From CAKSHP01 sp045590935 (lineage in GTDB: Bacteria > Bacillota > Clostridia > UBA1381 > UMGS1253), in contig JAZNSA010000018.1 of NCBI GenBank assembly GCA_045590935.1, forward strand, positions 1 to 64,000: a stretch of 64,000 nt of DNA. Direction: 5' to 3'. Shown here piece by piece: positions 52,107 to 59,528 of this stretch. Below the pieces are notes generated by a model, which worked only from the letters and a program-made list of their open reading frames with translations, did not search any database and was not told the DNA's origin. The translations under genes were made by a program, and so were the position numbers. How positions within the stretch are numbered: the stretch's first letter is position 1; the number at the start of each line of letters is the position of its first letter.

Positions 52107-53327
52107 CTAATTGTTTTCCAATTTTTTCCCATCTTCATAAATCGGATTTAAAACCGGAACTTCTTTTCCAATTTGCTCTGTAAATTCCATAGTTAGCGTA
52201 ACGGTATATGTATCATCCTCGTTTTTTATATAGCTGACCTTTCTCGCTTCCTCCCTGCTTTCTTCCAAAAGCTTTTCCTTTATTTTTGAATATAGCTCTT
52301 CCTCGGCATATTTTAGCATTTCTTCTTCTGAAAGAGTTTTCTTTTCAGGGGCAGTTTGTTTAAAGGTTTCCCTCTTTAAAGAAATTCCAATATCACGACC
52401 TAATACACTCAAATTCTCCTCGCTTTTTTCTTCAACAAAGCTTTCAAATTTATGATTTTTTTTGAAAAACATATTTATATCAAACCCAAAAACAGTAAGT
52501 GTTGTATATGTTTTTTTGTTTCCTGTTTCAACAAGGGGTGAAATTTCAAGTCTAAAATTATCTTCTTCCGTGTACCATGTTCTTGCAAAAACTTCGCCTG
52601 ATGCTCTTGTATAACGAGGCTCAATATATTCGCTTGTAACAACTGAGCTTATCAAAAGCTGCCCCGCTAAAACGCTATCACCCTCCTTAACCTTTGCCGT
52701 TCCTGACGTTGCAACAACCGAGCTTATAACTCCGTCCTTTTCGGCTATAATATCGTGCGGGACACTATAGTCGGTTACGACAGGCGCTTTTCTTAGCTGA
52801 GATGTACTCACTATTGCCTTTGTTCCCTTTATATCAACCCATACCCAGCTAAGCTCCGATTCCTTTAGCAAAACATTATTTTTAAAAGCAAGCTGGTCTA
52901 TCTTATTTTTCGGCGCACCAATATATATGCCCTCCTCCTTTAACGTTTGCATAAAATGATTTTTATCTGTATAGGTTAGTCCAACAACCTCTATCTTCCA
53001 TATAAATTGCGACATTATTATCACAAACGCCGCACAAATTCCAATTCCCCAAAAGAAAAGCTTTCTCTTTTTATGTTTTTTTACAACTCTCCATAAGCCA
53101 ACTTTTTTTACTATCGATACCCTCACGTCTGTTTTTTTTGCAATTTGCCTTATTTTTTTAAAATCATCTTTACTCATACATAGGCAAACAGTATTTTCGT
53201 CAATCTTTTGAATGTCCCAAACGGCAATTAACCTCGTCGTACAAATATTTATAAACCTCTCGCAAAAATCGCCGCAAACCTTTATCTTGACATAGCCTGC
53301 AAAATACCTTATAAGCCTTAAAAGCAT
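52107..53327 (-). CDS. yqfD: Sporulation protein YqfD
   Basis: YqfD-type membrane protein of 406 residues. One membrane segment follows the basic stretch KKHKKRKLFFWG near residue 90. A large extracytoplasmic part contains the VDIKGTKAIVSTSQLRKAP-like domain and VVATSGTAKVKEGDSVLAGQLLISS. In Bacillus yqfD is SigE-controlled and required for efficient sporulation. The ATG at 53327 follows GGGAGGAT. It pairs with yqfC upstream. Confidence 0.93.
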   Translation of the reverse strand: MLLRLIRYFAGYVKIKVCGDFCERFINICTTRLIAVWDIQKIDENTVCLCMSKDDFKKIRQIAKKTDVRVSIVKKVGLWRVVKKHKKRKLFFWGIGICAAFVIIMSQFIWKIEVVGLTYTDKNHFMQTLKEEGIYIGAPKNKIDQLAFKNNVLLKESELSWVWVDIKGTKAIVSTSQLRKAPVVTDYSVPHDIIAEKDGVISSVVATSGTAKVKEGDSVLAGQLLISSVVTSEYIEPRYTRASGEVFARTWYTEEDNFRLEISPLVETGNKKTYTTLTVFGFDINMFFKKNHKFESFVEEKSEENLSVLGRDIGISLKRETFKQTAPEKKTLSEEEMLKYAEEELYSKIKEKLLEESREEARKVSYIKNEDDTYTVTLTMEFTEQIGKEVPVLNPIYEDGKKLENN

Positions 53328-53343
53328 AAATATCCTCCCGAAA

Positions 53344-53628
53344 TCAACTAAATTCAACAGATGAAATTTTTCCGCAAACAGTTATCTCCTCTGCTGCAAT
53401 CTGCGTTATAGATAAATCTGCCCCGCTTATGGCAACGGGCATTTTCGTAGTATTTAACTTTATGTGTGTTTCGCTATATGAAACAATCCCTCTGTAATTT
53501 TCAATATAAATTTCTTCATTTCCCAACATTATAAATCTGGGTGTATTAAAAATTATGTCCTTTGGCATATCAAAAGCGCCTGTTAATCGCTCTAACGGTG
53601 CCTTCGCATTATTTTTCTTCTTTGCCAT
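53344..53628 (-). CDS. yqfC: Sporulation protein YqfC
   Basis: YabP/YqfC family protein of 94 residues. PRFIMLGNEEIYIENYRGIVSYSETHIKLNT is the family core. It is a SigE-regulon member in Bacillus, of unknown mechanism. The ATG at 53628 has a GGGATGG box; the 16 codons before it are lysine/serine-rich and not conserved. It lies directly before yqfD. Confidence 0.9.
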   Translation of the reverse strand: MAKKKNNAKAPLERLTGAFDMPKDIIFNTPRFIMLGNEEIYIENYRGIVSYSETHIKLNTTKMPVAISGADLSITQIAAEEITVCGKISSVEFS

Positions 53629-53731
53629 AATTGTTAAACCATCCCTTTTCTTTTTTGTAATACTACTATTATTCAAATTCGTGATTAATTATGTTTTTTT
53701 ATCATATACTTTAGCGAGGTGATTTCAAAAA

Positions 53732-54667
53732 ATGAATTTCAAAAAAATCATTATGTGTGTATTTTTTATTGCCATAATGACATATATGATTTTGTTTCCC
53801 GAAAAAGCTGTTTTTGCATCAAAACATTCACTGCTTTTGTGCTACGAAGCAATTTTACCCTCTCTTTTCGTATTTTTAATATGCTCATCATTTTTAACCA
53901 AAATAGGCTTTGCAAACATTTTAGAAAAGCCGTTTTCAAAAATTATGAGCCCTCTGTTTGGTATAAGCGGCAAGGGGGCTCTTCCTATGATTTTAGGCTA
54001 CATAAGCGGCTACCCCATAGGCTCAGTATGCATTTGCGAAATGTATAAGGCGGGCGATTTAAAAAAGCGTGAGGCAGAAAAAATGCTTGGCTTTTGTAAC
54101 AATGCAGGACCATTATTTATAATAGGAAGCATAGGTCTTACTCTTCTCGGCAACAAGCATATAGGATATATTCTTTATGGGTTTCATATTCTTTCTTCTG
54201 TTATCGTCGGAATTTTATTTAGATTTTTTGTTAAAACTAATACTGCAGATAAATACGATTGTAATACAAGCATTTTTGGTATAAGACTTTCAAACGCCGT
54301 AACAGAAAGCATTTCCTCATCAATTTCTTCTATATTAACGATTTGCGCCTATACTGTTTTATTTTCGGTTATCATCTCTATGTCATTTGATTTTTTTCCC
54401 GCCTCAAAGGAAAGCCTTATACTTAGAGGCATTGTAGAAATAACAAACGGAATTTCAAAAATTTGCGATACTGATGTTTTTTTTGATGGCGTACAATCAA
54501 AACTTCCCATCATATCATTTATCTTAGGCTTTGGCGGGTTTTGCGTTCATTTGCAAGTAATAAGCATCGTAAAAAAAGCAGGCCTTAAAACAGACCTCTA
54601 TTTCGTTGGAAAAATTATTCAGGCTTCACTTTCGTCCTTGTTTGTATTGACATATATTAGTATGTAG
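53732..54667 (+). CDS. ylbJ: Sporulation integral membrane protein YlbJ
   Basis: Multi-pass membrane protein of 311 residues. FLICSSFLTKIGFANILEKPFSKIMSPLFGISGKGALPMILGYISGYPIGS is the YlbJ core, and FCNNAGPLFIIGSIG follows. It has a GATE-domain-like repeat in both halves. It is a SigE-controlled sporulation gene in Bacillus. It is divergent from yqfC. The GAGGTGAT ribosome site supports the start. The last codons overlap the -35 box of a promoter. Confidence 0.93.
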   Translation: MNFKKIIMCVFFIAIMTYMILFPEKAVFASKHSLLLCYEAILPSLFVFLICSSFLTKIGFANILEKPFSKIMSPLFGISGKGALPMILGYISGYPIGSVCICEMYKAGDLKKREAEKMLGFCNNAGPLFIIGSIGLTLLGNKHIGYILYGFHILSSVIVGILFRFFVKTNTADKYDCNTSIFGIRLSNAVTESISSSISSILTICAYTVLFSVIISMSFDFFPASKESLILRGIVEITNGISKICDTDVFFDGVQSKLPIISFILGFGGFCVHLQVISIVKKAGLKTDLYFVGKIIQASLSSLFVLTYISM

Positions 54668-54676
54668 TGATATAAT
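54647..54676 (+). promoter_or_regulatory. Consensus promoter reading into repeat copy 1
   Basis: TTGACA (54647-54652) lies inside the ylbJ 3' end and TATAAT (54671-54676) after it, spaced by 18 bp. The -10 box is the first six bases of the 165-bp repeat. Confidence 0.7.
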
Positions 54677-54835
54677 GGATTCATACGATGTATGAACTCA
54701 ACTAATCTTGCCCATTCGGGCAAGTGAAGTTATCTTCGATAGTGAAGTTTAACAAGTTAAGTGAAGTTTCGCCTTACGGCGAAGTGGCAAACTTAACTTC
54801 ACTTTGAACTGTGGTTCAAAACTTCACCAAAAAGG
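54671..54835 (+). repeat. 165-bp hairpin-rich repeat, copy 1
   Basis: Nearly identical to 57176-57340 and the same length. It is a series of small hairpins: TTCATACGATGTATGAA, TTGCCCATTCGGGCAA, TTATCTTCGATA and TTCGCCTTACGGCGAA. A long inverted pair GTTAAGTGAAGTT/AACTTCACTT also runs through it. There is no open frame of note. It may be transcribed from the promoter at its left edge. Confidence 0.85.
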
Positions 54836-54975
54836 CTTCTCCTTGAGGAGAGGCTCCGACGAAGGCGGTGGTGAGGTGTAGGATACGAAGTATCCGTTAA
54901 TTTCTTCCACCTCATCCGTCAAACCTTACGGTTTTGCCACCTTCCCCTCGAGGGGAAGGCTTGAACAAGTGGTAT
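54836..54975. repeat. Long imperfect inverted repeat, class 'CCTCATCCGTC'
   Basis: The right arm (54908-54971) matches the repeat at 12105-12196. The left arm (CTTCTCCTTGAGGAGAGGCT...GGTGGTGAGGTG) is its inverted partner. Together they can form a cruciform of about 140 bp with the small hairpin GGATACGAAGTATCC at the tip. It lies directly after the 165-bp repeat. Bases 54976-55051 carry the leader of the lipoprotein gene. Confidence 0.7.
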
Positions 54976-55051
54976 CTAAGTCGTGGTACTTTTATATAAT
55001 ATTATAAAAATTAGCTTTATAAAATAAGCTAAAAAGAAAGGATGATTAATT

Positions 55052-55861
55052 TTGAAAAAATTGTTTTTAATATTTATTAGTGTTCTTATTTGCTTTAGCT
55101 TTGCCTCCTGCAATAAAAGCGATGCTACGCCAAACAAGACATCTGCCGTTTCAATCGAACAGCCCGAAATCGGTAAGGATAAAAAGGAAGCAACAATCTA
55201 TATCGGAAGAAGCAATACTTTTTCTCCCTACAAGGTTTCATACGAGGAAACCTTAACACCTGAGCTTCTTTTAGAAAAAATTGAAGAGCTTACAGGTTGG
55301 GATTTAACTCTTTTTGAAAATGTTATTTCGGAAAAAAACGAAATGTATGTTAATTTTTCAAAGCAGAGCTCTGTCTATAGCGGTGATGCAAAAAATGCAA
55401 AAGGTGAGTTTGCAATTGAAAAAAAAGACGATTTGATTTCCACTATTTTAGATAGCGTTTGCAAAACTCTTCAAAGCAACTTCGCAGACCCCGCTCTTGG
55501 TGAGTCGGACAAGCCTGATATAACATACAGCTGCGAGGGTGAGCCTATAGACGTTGGCGGCAGTATAGTTCTAACAGATATTGCGTATTCGTCAAAGGCT
55601 GTCGAAAAATATAACGATGCTCAATTTACTGAATTTTTAACAAATCAATTGTCGAATTATTATGAATCAACCCAAACATCTTACGAAAAGGTTCGGGAAG
55701 TATATGAAAATGGCAGTCTCATTTATGTATATGCGGCTATTAATAATCAAACCAAGGAGCAACATGCTCTCTATGGCGTAACGAGTGATATGCTGAAATT
55801 ATACGAATTTGACGGCGAAAATATGGAGCTTCTTTTAGATTTCAGCCAATATATAGACTAA
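55052..55861 (+). CDS. Lipoprotein, possible GerMN-like domain
   Basis: Exported lipoprotein of 269 residues. The signal peptide ends in the lipobox FASC (Cys20), followed by an Asn/Lys/Asp-rich linker. The following part has ATIYIGRSN, LTPELLLEKIEEL and a YVNFS strand, a pattern like GerMN domains, but the match is weak. The TTG start at 55052 has an AAAGGATGAT box. It stands alone before a terminator. I do not assign a function. Confidence 0.7.
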   Translation: MKKLFLIFISVLICFSFASCNKSDATPNKTSAVSIEQPEIGKDKKEATIYIGRSNTFSPYKVSYEETLTPELLLEKIEELTGWDLTLFENVISEKNEMYVNFSKQSSVYSGDAKNAKGEFAIEKKDDLISTILDSVCKTLQSNFADPALGESDKPDITYSCEGEPIDVGGSIVLTDIAYSSKAVEKYNDAQFTEFLTNQLSNYYESTQTSYEKVREVYENGSLIYVYAAINNQTKEQHALYGVTSDMLKLYEFDGENMELLLDFSQYID

Positions 55862-55864
55862 AAA

Positions 55865-55906
55865 AAAATGCAAAGGCAATCACATCAAACTGCCTTTGCA
55901 TTTTTT
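55865..55906. terminator. Bidirectional terminator between the lipoprotein and WG-repeat genes
   Basis: AAATGCAAAGGCA pairs with TGCCTTTGCATTT with A- and T-runs outside. It serves both convergent genes. Confidence 0.9.
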
Positions 55907-55910
55907 AAAA

Positions 55911-57002
55911 TTATAAATTGTTTTTTTCAAAAATCGTTTCTTTTCCGTCTAAAAAAGCATGAACAACCTCTCCGTCTGCATGCATATAATCATAATTAGT
56001 TTTAACAACAACCTTATACCTATCCTGTTTTAAGCTTATTATTCCAAATCGTCCGTCCGCCTCAGCTATAAACAAGCTATCTCCTATGTAAATTATTTCT
56101 TCATACAAAAACGGTGCCAAAATATTTTCGTCCTTATTTATAATTCCGTATGCCTCAGAATTGCCGCAAGGAATTGAGCAAATCAAATATCCATCCTCGA
56201 AACGATTCAACGTTTTATACTCAATTGAAATTACTTCCTCCCCGCTTATATCAATATATCCAAACTTTTCTCCTATGCTGACCATCGCCAATCCGTCTTC
56301 AAAATCTTGCGCCCAATCGTACATAAGCGGCATAATAAAAAATCCATAATCCGTTATATAGCTGTATTTAGAATCAATTCTCACAGGGCAAAGTCCGTCA
56401 GAAAAAGTGCCCGCTCTCTCGTATATCATAGGAGTCATCTTTTCTCCACTCGGCGATATAAACCCATACTTTCCATTTATGCAAACCTTTGCAATTCCGT
56501 TTGAAAACGGAGTAGCAATATCGTATTTAAAGTCTATAACCGTTTTCCCCTCGTAATTTATATATCCATATTTGTTATTTTTGCAAACGGCAGCCAAACC
56601 CTCGCTAAATTCAAACGCATCATCATATTCAGCAGGAATTGAAATTCTTCCAAATCTATTTATATACCCATATTTGTCATCAACTTCAACAAGAGCCAAA
56701 CCCTCTGAAAAGCCCGAAATATATTTATACGCCGATGTTTTTGAATTAAAAGCCTCCGCTCCTATTCTGTTGATAAAAAACGAGCGTCCCTTCCTGTTCA
56801 CCAAAGCATATCCTTCGGAAAAATCCTCTGCATAGTCATATACACATCCAATTTTCACTTTGCCATAAGCATCTGCAAACCCATATTTTTTATATCCGTT
56901 AACCTCTTGCGTAACAACCTTTAGCGAAATTGGGCTTTCTGCAAAAACAGGCTTAATAAAAAAAGCAAGAAACAAAATCAAAGGCAGTAAAATTTTTTTC
57001 AC
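55911..57002 (-). CDS. Secreted WG-repeat protein
   Basis: A protein of 363 residues with a signal peptide (MKKILLPLILFLAFFIKPVFA) and then about eight WG-type repeats of 30-35 residues, each with a KYGYINxxGxxxI...Y..A..FSEGLAxV pattern. These form beta-rich ligand-binding arrays. The GTG start at 57002 follows GGGGGG at good spacing; earlier starts would disrupt the signal peptide. A promoter lies upstream. The ligand is unknown. Confidence 0.88.
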   Translation of the reverse strand: MKKILLPLILFLAFFIKPVFAESPISLKVVTQEVNGYKKYGFADAYGKVKIGCVYDYAEDFSEGYALVNRKGRSFFINRIGAEAFNSKTSAYKYISGFSEGLALVEVDDKYGYINRFGRISIPAEYDDAFEFSEGLAAVCKNNKYGYINYEGKTVIDFKYDIATPFSNGIAKVCINGKYGFISPSGEKMTPMIYERAGTFSDGLCPVRIDSKYSYITDYGFFIMPLMYDWAQDFEDGLAMVSIGEKFGYIDISGEEVISIEYKTLNRFEDGYLICSIPCGNSEAYGIINKDENILAPFLYEEIIYIGDSLFIAEADGRFGIISLKQDRYKVVVKTNYDYMHADGEVVHAFLDGKETIFEKNNL

Positions 57003-57074
57003 ATAACTTACCCCCCAGCTTAACAAATTCAATTCTTTATATATCTTTTAATAAATTCTCTTTCACACAATTTA

Positions 57075-57103
57075 AGTTTATTACTAAAAATTCATTTTGT
57101 CAA
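57075..57103 (-). promoter_or_regulatory. Promoter of the WG-repeat gene
   Basis: On the minus strand a perfect TTGACA and TAAACT are spaced by 17 bp, about 70 bp before the start codon. Confidence 0.6.
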
Positions 57104-57152
57104 TATAATTTTATAAAATATATGCCGCAAAGCGTGCAACCTCCCTTTTATA

Positions 57153-57181
57153 TTGACAAAAATATATCGTGATGGTATAAT
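57153..57181 (+). promoter_or_regulatory. Perfect consensus promoter reading into repeat copy 2
   Basis: TTGACA, 17 bp, TATAAT. As in copy 1, the -10 box is the left edge of the 165-bp repeat. It points toward ispD-ispF. Confidence 0.8.
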
Positions 57182-57340
57182 GAGTTCATACGATGTATGA
57201 ACTAAACTAAGTTTGCCCATTCGGGCAAGTGAAGTTATCTTCGATAGTGAAGTTTAGCAAGTTAAGTGAAGTTTCGCCTTACGGCGAAGTGGCAAACTTA
57301 ACTTCACTTTGAGCTTTGGTTCAAAACTTCACCAAAAAGG
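57176..57340 (+). repeat. 165-bp hairpin-rich repeat, copy 2
   Basis: It matches copy 1 (54671-54835) with only scattered differences (for example CTAAACTAAGTTTGCC against CTCAACTAATCTTGCC). All hairpins are kept, and small changes keep the stems. The repeat ends at ACCAAAAAGG. The 73 bp from here to ispD contain only the ispD ribosome site. Confidence 0.85.
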
Positions 57341-57413
57341 TGGCATCAAACCATTCACTAATTATATAATTTATTTATAGGTCAAGTAAATATTTAATAG
57401 GCGGTGTTAAAGC

Positions 57414-58127
57414 ATGAAAAAATGCGGAGCTATTATCGTTGCCGCAGGTGTCGGCAGACGTATGAACTCAAACAAAAACAAGGTTTTTCTGCCTTTGAAG
57501 AACGTTCCTTTGCTTGCAAAAACACTTACGGCTTTTCAAAATTGTAATAAAATAGGCGGAATTGTTGTTGTAACAAGAGACTGCGATTTTGATGAAGTTT
57601 TAAAAATAAAAGCAGATTATAATATAAGCAAGCTTATTAAAGTAACAATGGGCGGCAATGAAAGGCAAGAGTCTGTTCTAAACGGGTTGGAGGCTCTTGG
57701 CAACGATTTTGATTTCGTTGCCATACACGACGGCGCAAGGTGTCTTGTAAGCGAAACAGATATTTTAAGCTGCATAGCAGATGCAGAAAAGTATGGTGCG
57801 GCGGCTCTCGGTGTACCAGCTAAGGACAGCATAAAAAAAATTGATGAGCTCGGCTTTATAGAGTGCGATATAGACCGAAAAACAGCCATCAATATACAAA
57901 CTCCGCAAGTTTTTAAATACGACGAAATTTTATCTGCACACAAGCAGGCAAGAGAGCAAAGCCTGACGGTTACTGACGATACTGCACTCTACTCTTTCTT
58001 TGGAAAAAAGGTTTTCGTAACAATCGGAAGCTACGAAAATATTAAAATAACAACAAGAGAAGATATTGACCTTGCGCAGCTTATTTTAAACAGGGGGGAA
58101 ACCGCGAAAGGAGCTGAAAACAAATGA
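57414..58127 (+). CDS. ispD: 2-C-methyl-D-erythritol 4-phosphate cytidylyltransferase
   Basis: MEP-pathway step three: MEP plus CTP gives CDP-ME. 237 residues. IIVAAGVGRRMNSNKNKVFLPL at 8-29 is the nucleotide site, HDGARCLVS is near 105, and the DDTALYSFFGKKVFVTIGSYENIKITTREDIDLA end is diagnostic. The preceding repeat and promoter suggest a long structured leader. It overlaps ispF by 4 bp. Confidence 0.96.
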   Translation: MKKCGAIIVAAGVGRRMNSNKNKVFLPLKNVPLLAKTLTAFQNCNKIGGIVVVTRDCDFDEVLKIKADYNISKLIKVTMGGNERQESVLNGLEALGNDFDFVAIHDGARCLVSETDILSCIADAEKYGAAALGVPAKDSIKKIDELGFIECDIDRKTAINIQTPQVFKYDEILSAHKQAREQSLTVTDDTALYSFFGKKVFVTIGSYENIKITTREDIDLAQLILNRGETAKGAENK

Positions 58128-58597
58128 GGATAGGACATGGATATGATGTACACAGGCTTGAGGAGGGTAGAAATCTAATTCTTTGCGGCATAGACGTTCC
58201 GTATAGCAAAGGGCTCTTGGGTCATTCCGATGCAGATGTTGCAACCCACGCACTTATGGATGCAATTTTGGGTGCGGCGGCTCTTGGCGATATAGGTCTT
58301 CTCTTTCCCGATAACGACAACAAATATAAGGATATATACAGTATTCTCCTTCTTAAAGAAGTTGTAGAAAAAATAAAATCAATTGGCTATACCGTTTCAA
58401 ATGCGGATATAACAATTATAGCCCAAGAACCAAAGCTTAGAAATTTTATAGAGCAAATGCGTAAAAGCATTTCAAAAGCGTGCGAAACGGATATAGACAA
58501 TATCAATATCAAGGCAACAACAACCGAAAAATTAGGCTTTGAAGGGGAAGGTCTTGCTATCAGCGCACACGCTGTTGTTTTAATTGAGAAGTATTAA
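58124..58597 (+). CDS. ispF: 2-C-methyl-D-erythritol 2,4-cyclodiphosphate synthase
   Basis: MEP-pathway step five, 157 residues, full length. The zinc ligands lie in GYDVHRL (D8, H10) and H42 (GHSDADV). GDIGLLFPD and the NIKATTTEKLGFEGEGLAISAHAVVL end are typical. It is coupled to ispD. ispH of the same pathway is at 18 kb in the window. Confidence 0.97.
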   Translation: MRIGHGYDVHRLEEGRNLILCGIDVPYSKGLLGHSDADVATHALMDAILGAAALGDIGLLFPDNDNKYKDIYSILLLKEVVEKIKSIGYTVSNADITIIAQEPKLRNFIEQMRKSISKACETDIDNINIKATTTEKLGFEGEGLAISAHAVVLIEKY

Positions 58598-58652
58598 TTT
58601 GATAAGCTTGAATAAAAATTTTAAATTTTTTTTGCATTTTTCAAAAAAACAC

Positions 58653-58681
58653 TTGACAAATAATAAATATATGTGTATAAT
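58653..58681 (+). promoter_or_regulatory. Perfect SigA promoter of the twin-peptide unit
   Basis: TTGACA, 17 bp, TATAAT. It lies in the 127-bp gap after ispF and 44 bp before the first peptide start, so the peptides form their own transcription unit with strong expected output. Confidence 0.85.
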
Positions 58682-58724
58682 GTATGTGTATAGACGTTAT
58701 AATATAGTTTTTGTGGAGGTGAAA

Positions 58725-58835
58725 ATGATGAAAAAGTATGAATGTCCCGATTTGGAAGTTGTTACATTTGAAGAAGAAATTATGTCAGACCTTGTTTTTA
58801 GTATTATAGGTAACGAAGATGGTGGCGAGTATTAA
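58725..58835 (+). CDS. Small YxxP peptide 1 (36 residues)
   Basis: A 36-codon gene with two adjacent ATGs behind a strong GGAGGTG site. The peptide begins MMKKYECPDLEVVTFEEEI and ends IIGNEDGGEY. It has one cysteine (residue 7) and is acidic. It aligns without gaps with the next gene, 19 of 34 positions identical. The YxxPxL start is like leader segments of some ribosomally made peptides (lasso-type), where YxxP binds the RRE domain. No maturation enzyme or exporter is visible in the window. The upstream extension of the same frame to 58584 overlaps ispF and is rejected. Confidence 0.75.
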   Translation: MMKKYECPDLEVVTFEEEIMSDLVFSIIGNEDGGEY

Positions 58836-58880
58836 TTTCTTAATTTTTTTCTGTAATCATTTTTAGGAGGATAGATAGTT

Positions 58881-58988
58881 ATGAAGACATACGAGAGTCC
58901 GGTTGTAGATATAATTTCTTTTGAAGAAGAAATTATGTCAAACGTTGTTACAAGCATCCCCGGCATAGAAGATGGTGGAGATTTCTGA
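58881..58988 (+). CDS. Small YxxP peptide 2 (35 residues)
   Basis: A 35-codon gene with its own AGGAGG site 45 bp after peptide 1. It begins MKTYESPVVDIISFEEEI and ends IPGIEDGGDF. The FEEEIMS core and the EDGG end are shared with peptide 1; the cysteine is replaced by serine. A terminator follows about 70 bp later. It is too short for standard gene calling. The conservation between the two copies, with mostly conservative changes, argues for real proteins. Confidence 0.75.
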   Translation: MKTYESPVVDIISFEEEIMSNVVTSIPGIEDGGDF

Positions 58989-59059
58989 TAAATCTTTGCT
59001 TTCTTGTGTTGATGTTGGCGTAACTTGTAGTTGTGTTTTTTACAATTTGGTTAATACGT

Positions 59060-59103
59060 AAAAAGTGGATGTTCTTTGAAAGAGCATTAACATCCGCTTT
59101 TTT
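59060..59103 (+). terminator. Terminator of the twin-peptide unit
   Basis: AAAAGTGGATGTT pairs with AACATCCGCTTTT and runs into a T-tract. Confidence 0.85.
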
Positions 59104-59146
59104 GTTGTATAAAAATATAGTTTTGTTTTGTATCTAAAAAATATAT

Positions 59147-59223
59147 GTGCCCGTAGCTCAGCTGGATAGAGTAACAGACTCCGACTCTGTAGGTCGTGCG
59201 TTCGAATCGCATCGGGCATACCA
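59147..59223 (+). tRNA. tRNA-Arg (CCG)
   Basis: A 77-nt cloverleaf with encoded CCA. The acceptor GTGCCCG pairs with CGGGCAT (first pair G-T). The D-arm is GCTC/GAGT, the anticodon stem ACAGA/TCTGT with loop CTCCGAC gives anticodon CCG, and the T-arm is GTGCG/CGCAT with TTCGAAT. It reads the CGG codon. Confidence 0.97.
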
Positions 59224-59224
59224 G

Positions 59225-59258
59225 AAAAAAGCACCTTGCTTATGCAAGATGCTTTTTT
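59225..59258 (+). terminator. Terminator of tRNA-Arg
   Basis: AAAAAGCACCTTGC pairs with GCAAGATGCTTTTT around TTAT, directly after the CCA end. Confidence 0.9.
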
Positions 59259-59263
59259 GGGCT

Positions 59264-59353
59264 AAATCCGTCTGCGGCGAAATAAATCCATCTATGGTGG
59301 ATGAAATCTGCTAACGCTGACGAAATCGCCTGCGGCGGATAAAAGACGGATTT
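59264..59353 (+). repeat. 90-bp palindromic repeat, copy B (3' of tRNA-Arg)
   Basis: The ends are AAATCCGTC and GACGGATTT. The inner parts TGGTGGATGAAATCTGCTAACG and GAAATCGCCTGCGGCGGATAA match copy A (42716-42807), read from the tmRNA side. Both copies follow an RNA gene and its terminator. It is non-coding. Confidence 0.85.
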
Positions 59354-59528
59354 AATTTCATCAAAACGAAAGCTTGGATTTCACCGTGAGAGTATCGAAC
59401 GATTTCATTGAAATTAAGTGTCATCTGAACAGTTCGCATCTTTCAAAAAATCGACAAGTTTTCAAAAAGCCTTGTCGATTTTTACTTTTTCTATTTCTTT
59501 TTCGCTCTTCACTAACAAATCCTGTCGA
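59354..59528. other. Intergenic stretch with a terminator and a short remnant
   Basis: After the repeat there is a short open stretch reading KRKLGFHRESIERFH and stop (to 59411), without start or ribosome site, which may be a lost gene end. A terminator stands at 59446-59483. Nothing else is seen. Confidence 0.35.
59446..59483. terminator. Intrinsic terminator-like hairpin
   Basis: AAAAATCGACAAG pairs with CTTGTCGATTTTT, with A- and T-tracts on both sides. It can act in both directions. Confidence 0.8.

Noticed and set aside
58584..58724. Extended N-terminus for small peptide 1
   Set aside because: The longer frame overlaps ispF and the promoter, and has no ribosome site; the ATG at 58725 has a strong one.
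59040..59234. A 64-codon minus-strand frame
   Set aside because: It overlaps tRNA-Arg and the peptide-unit terminator, so it is a chance frame.
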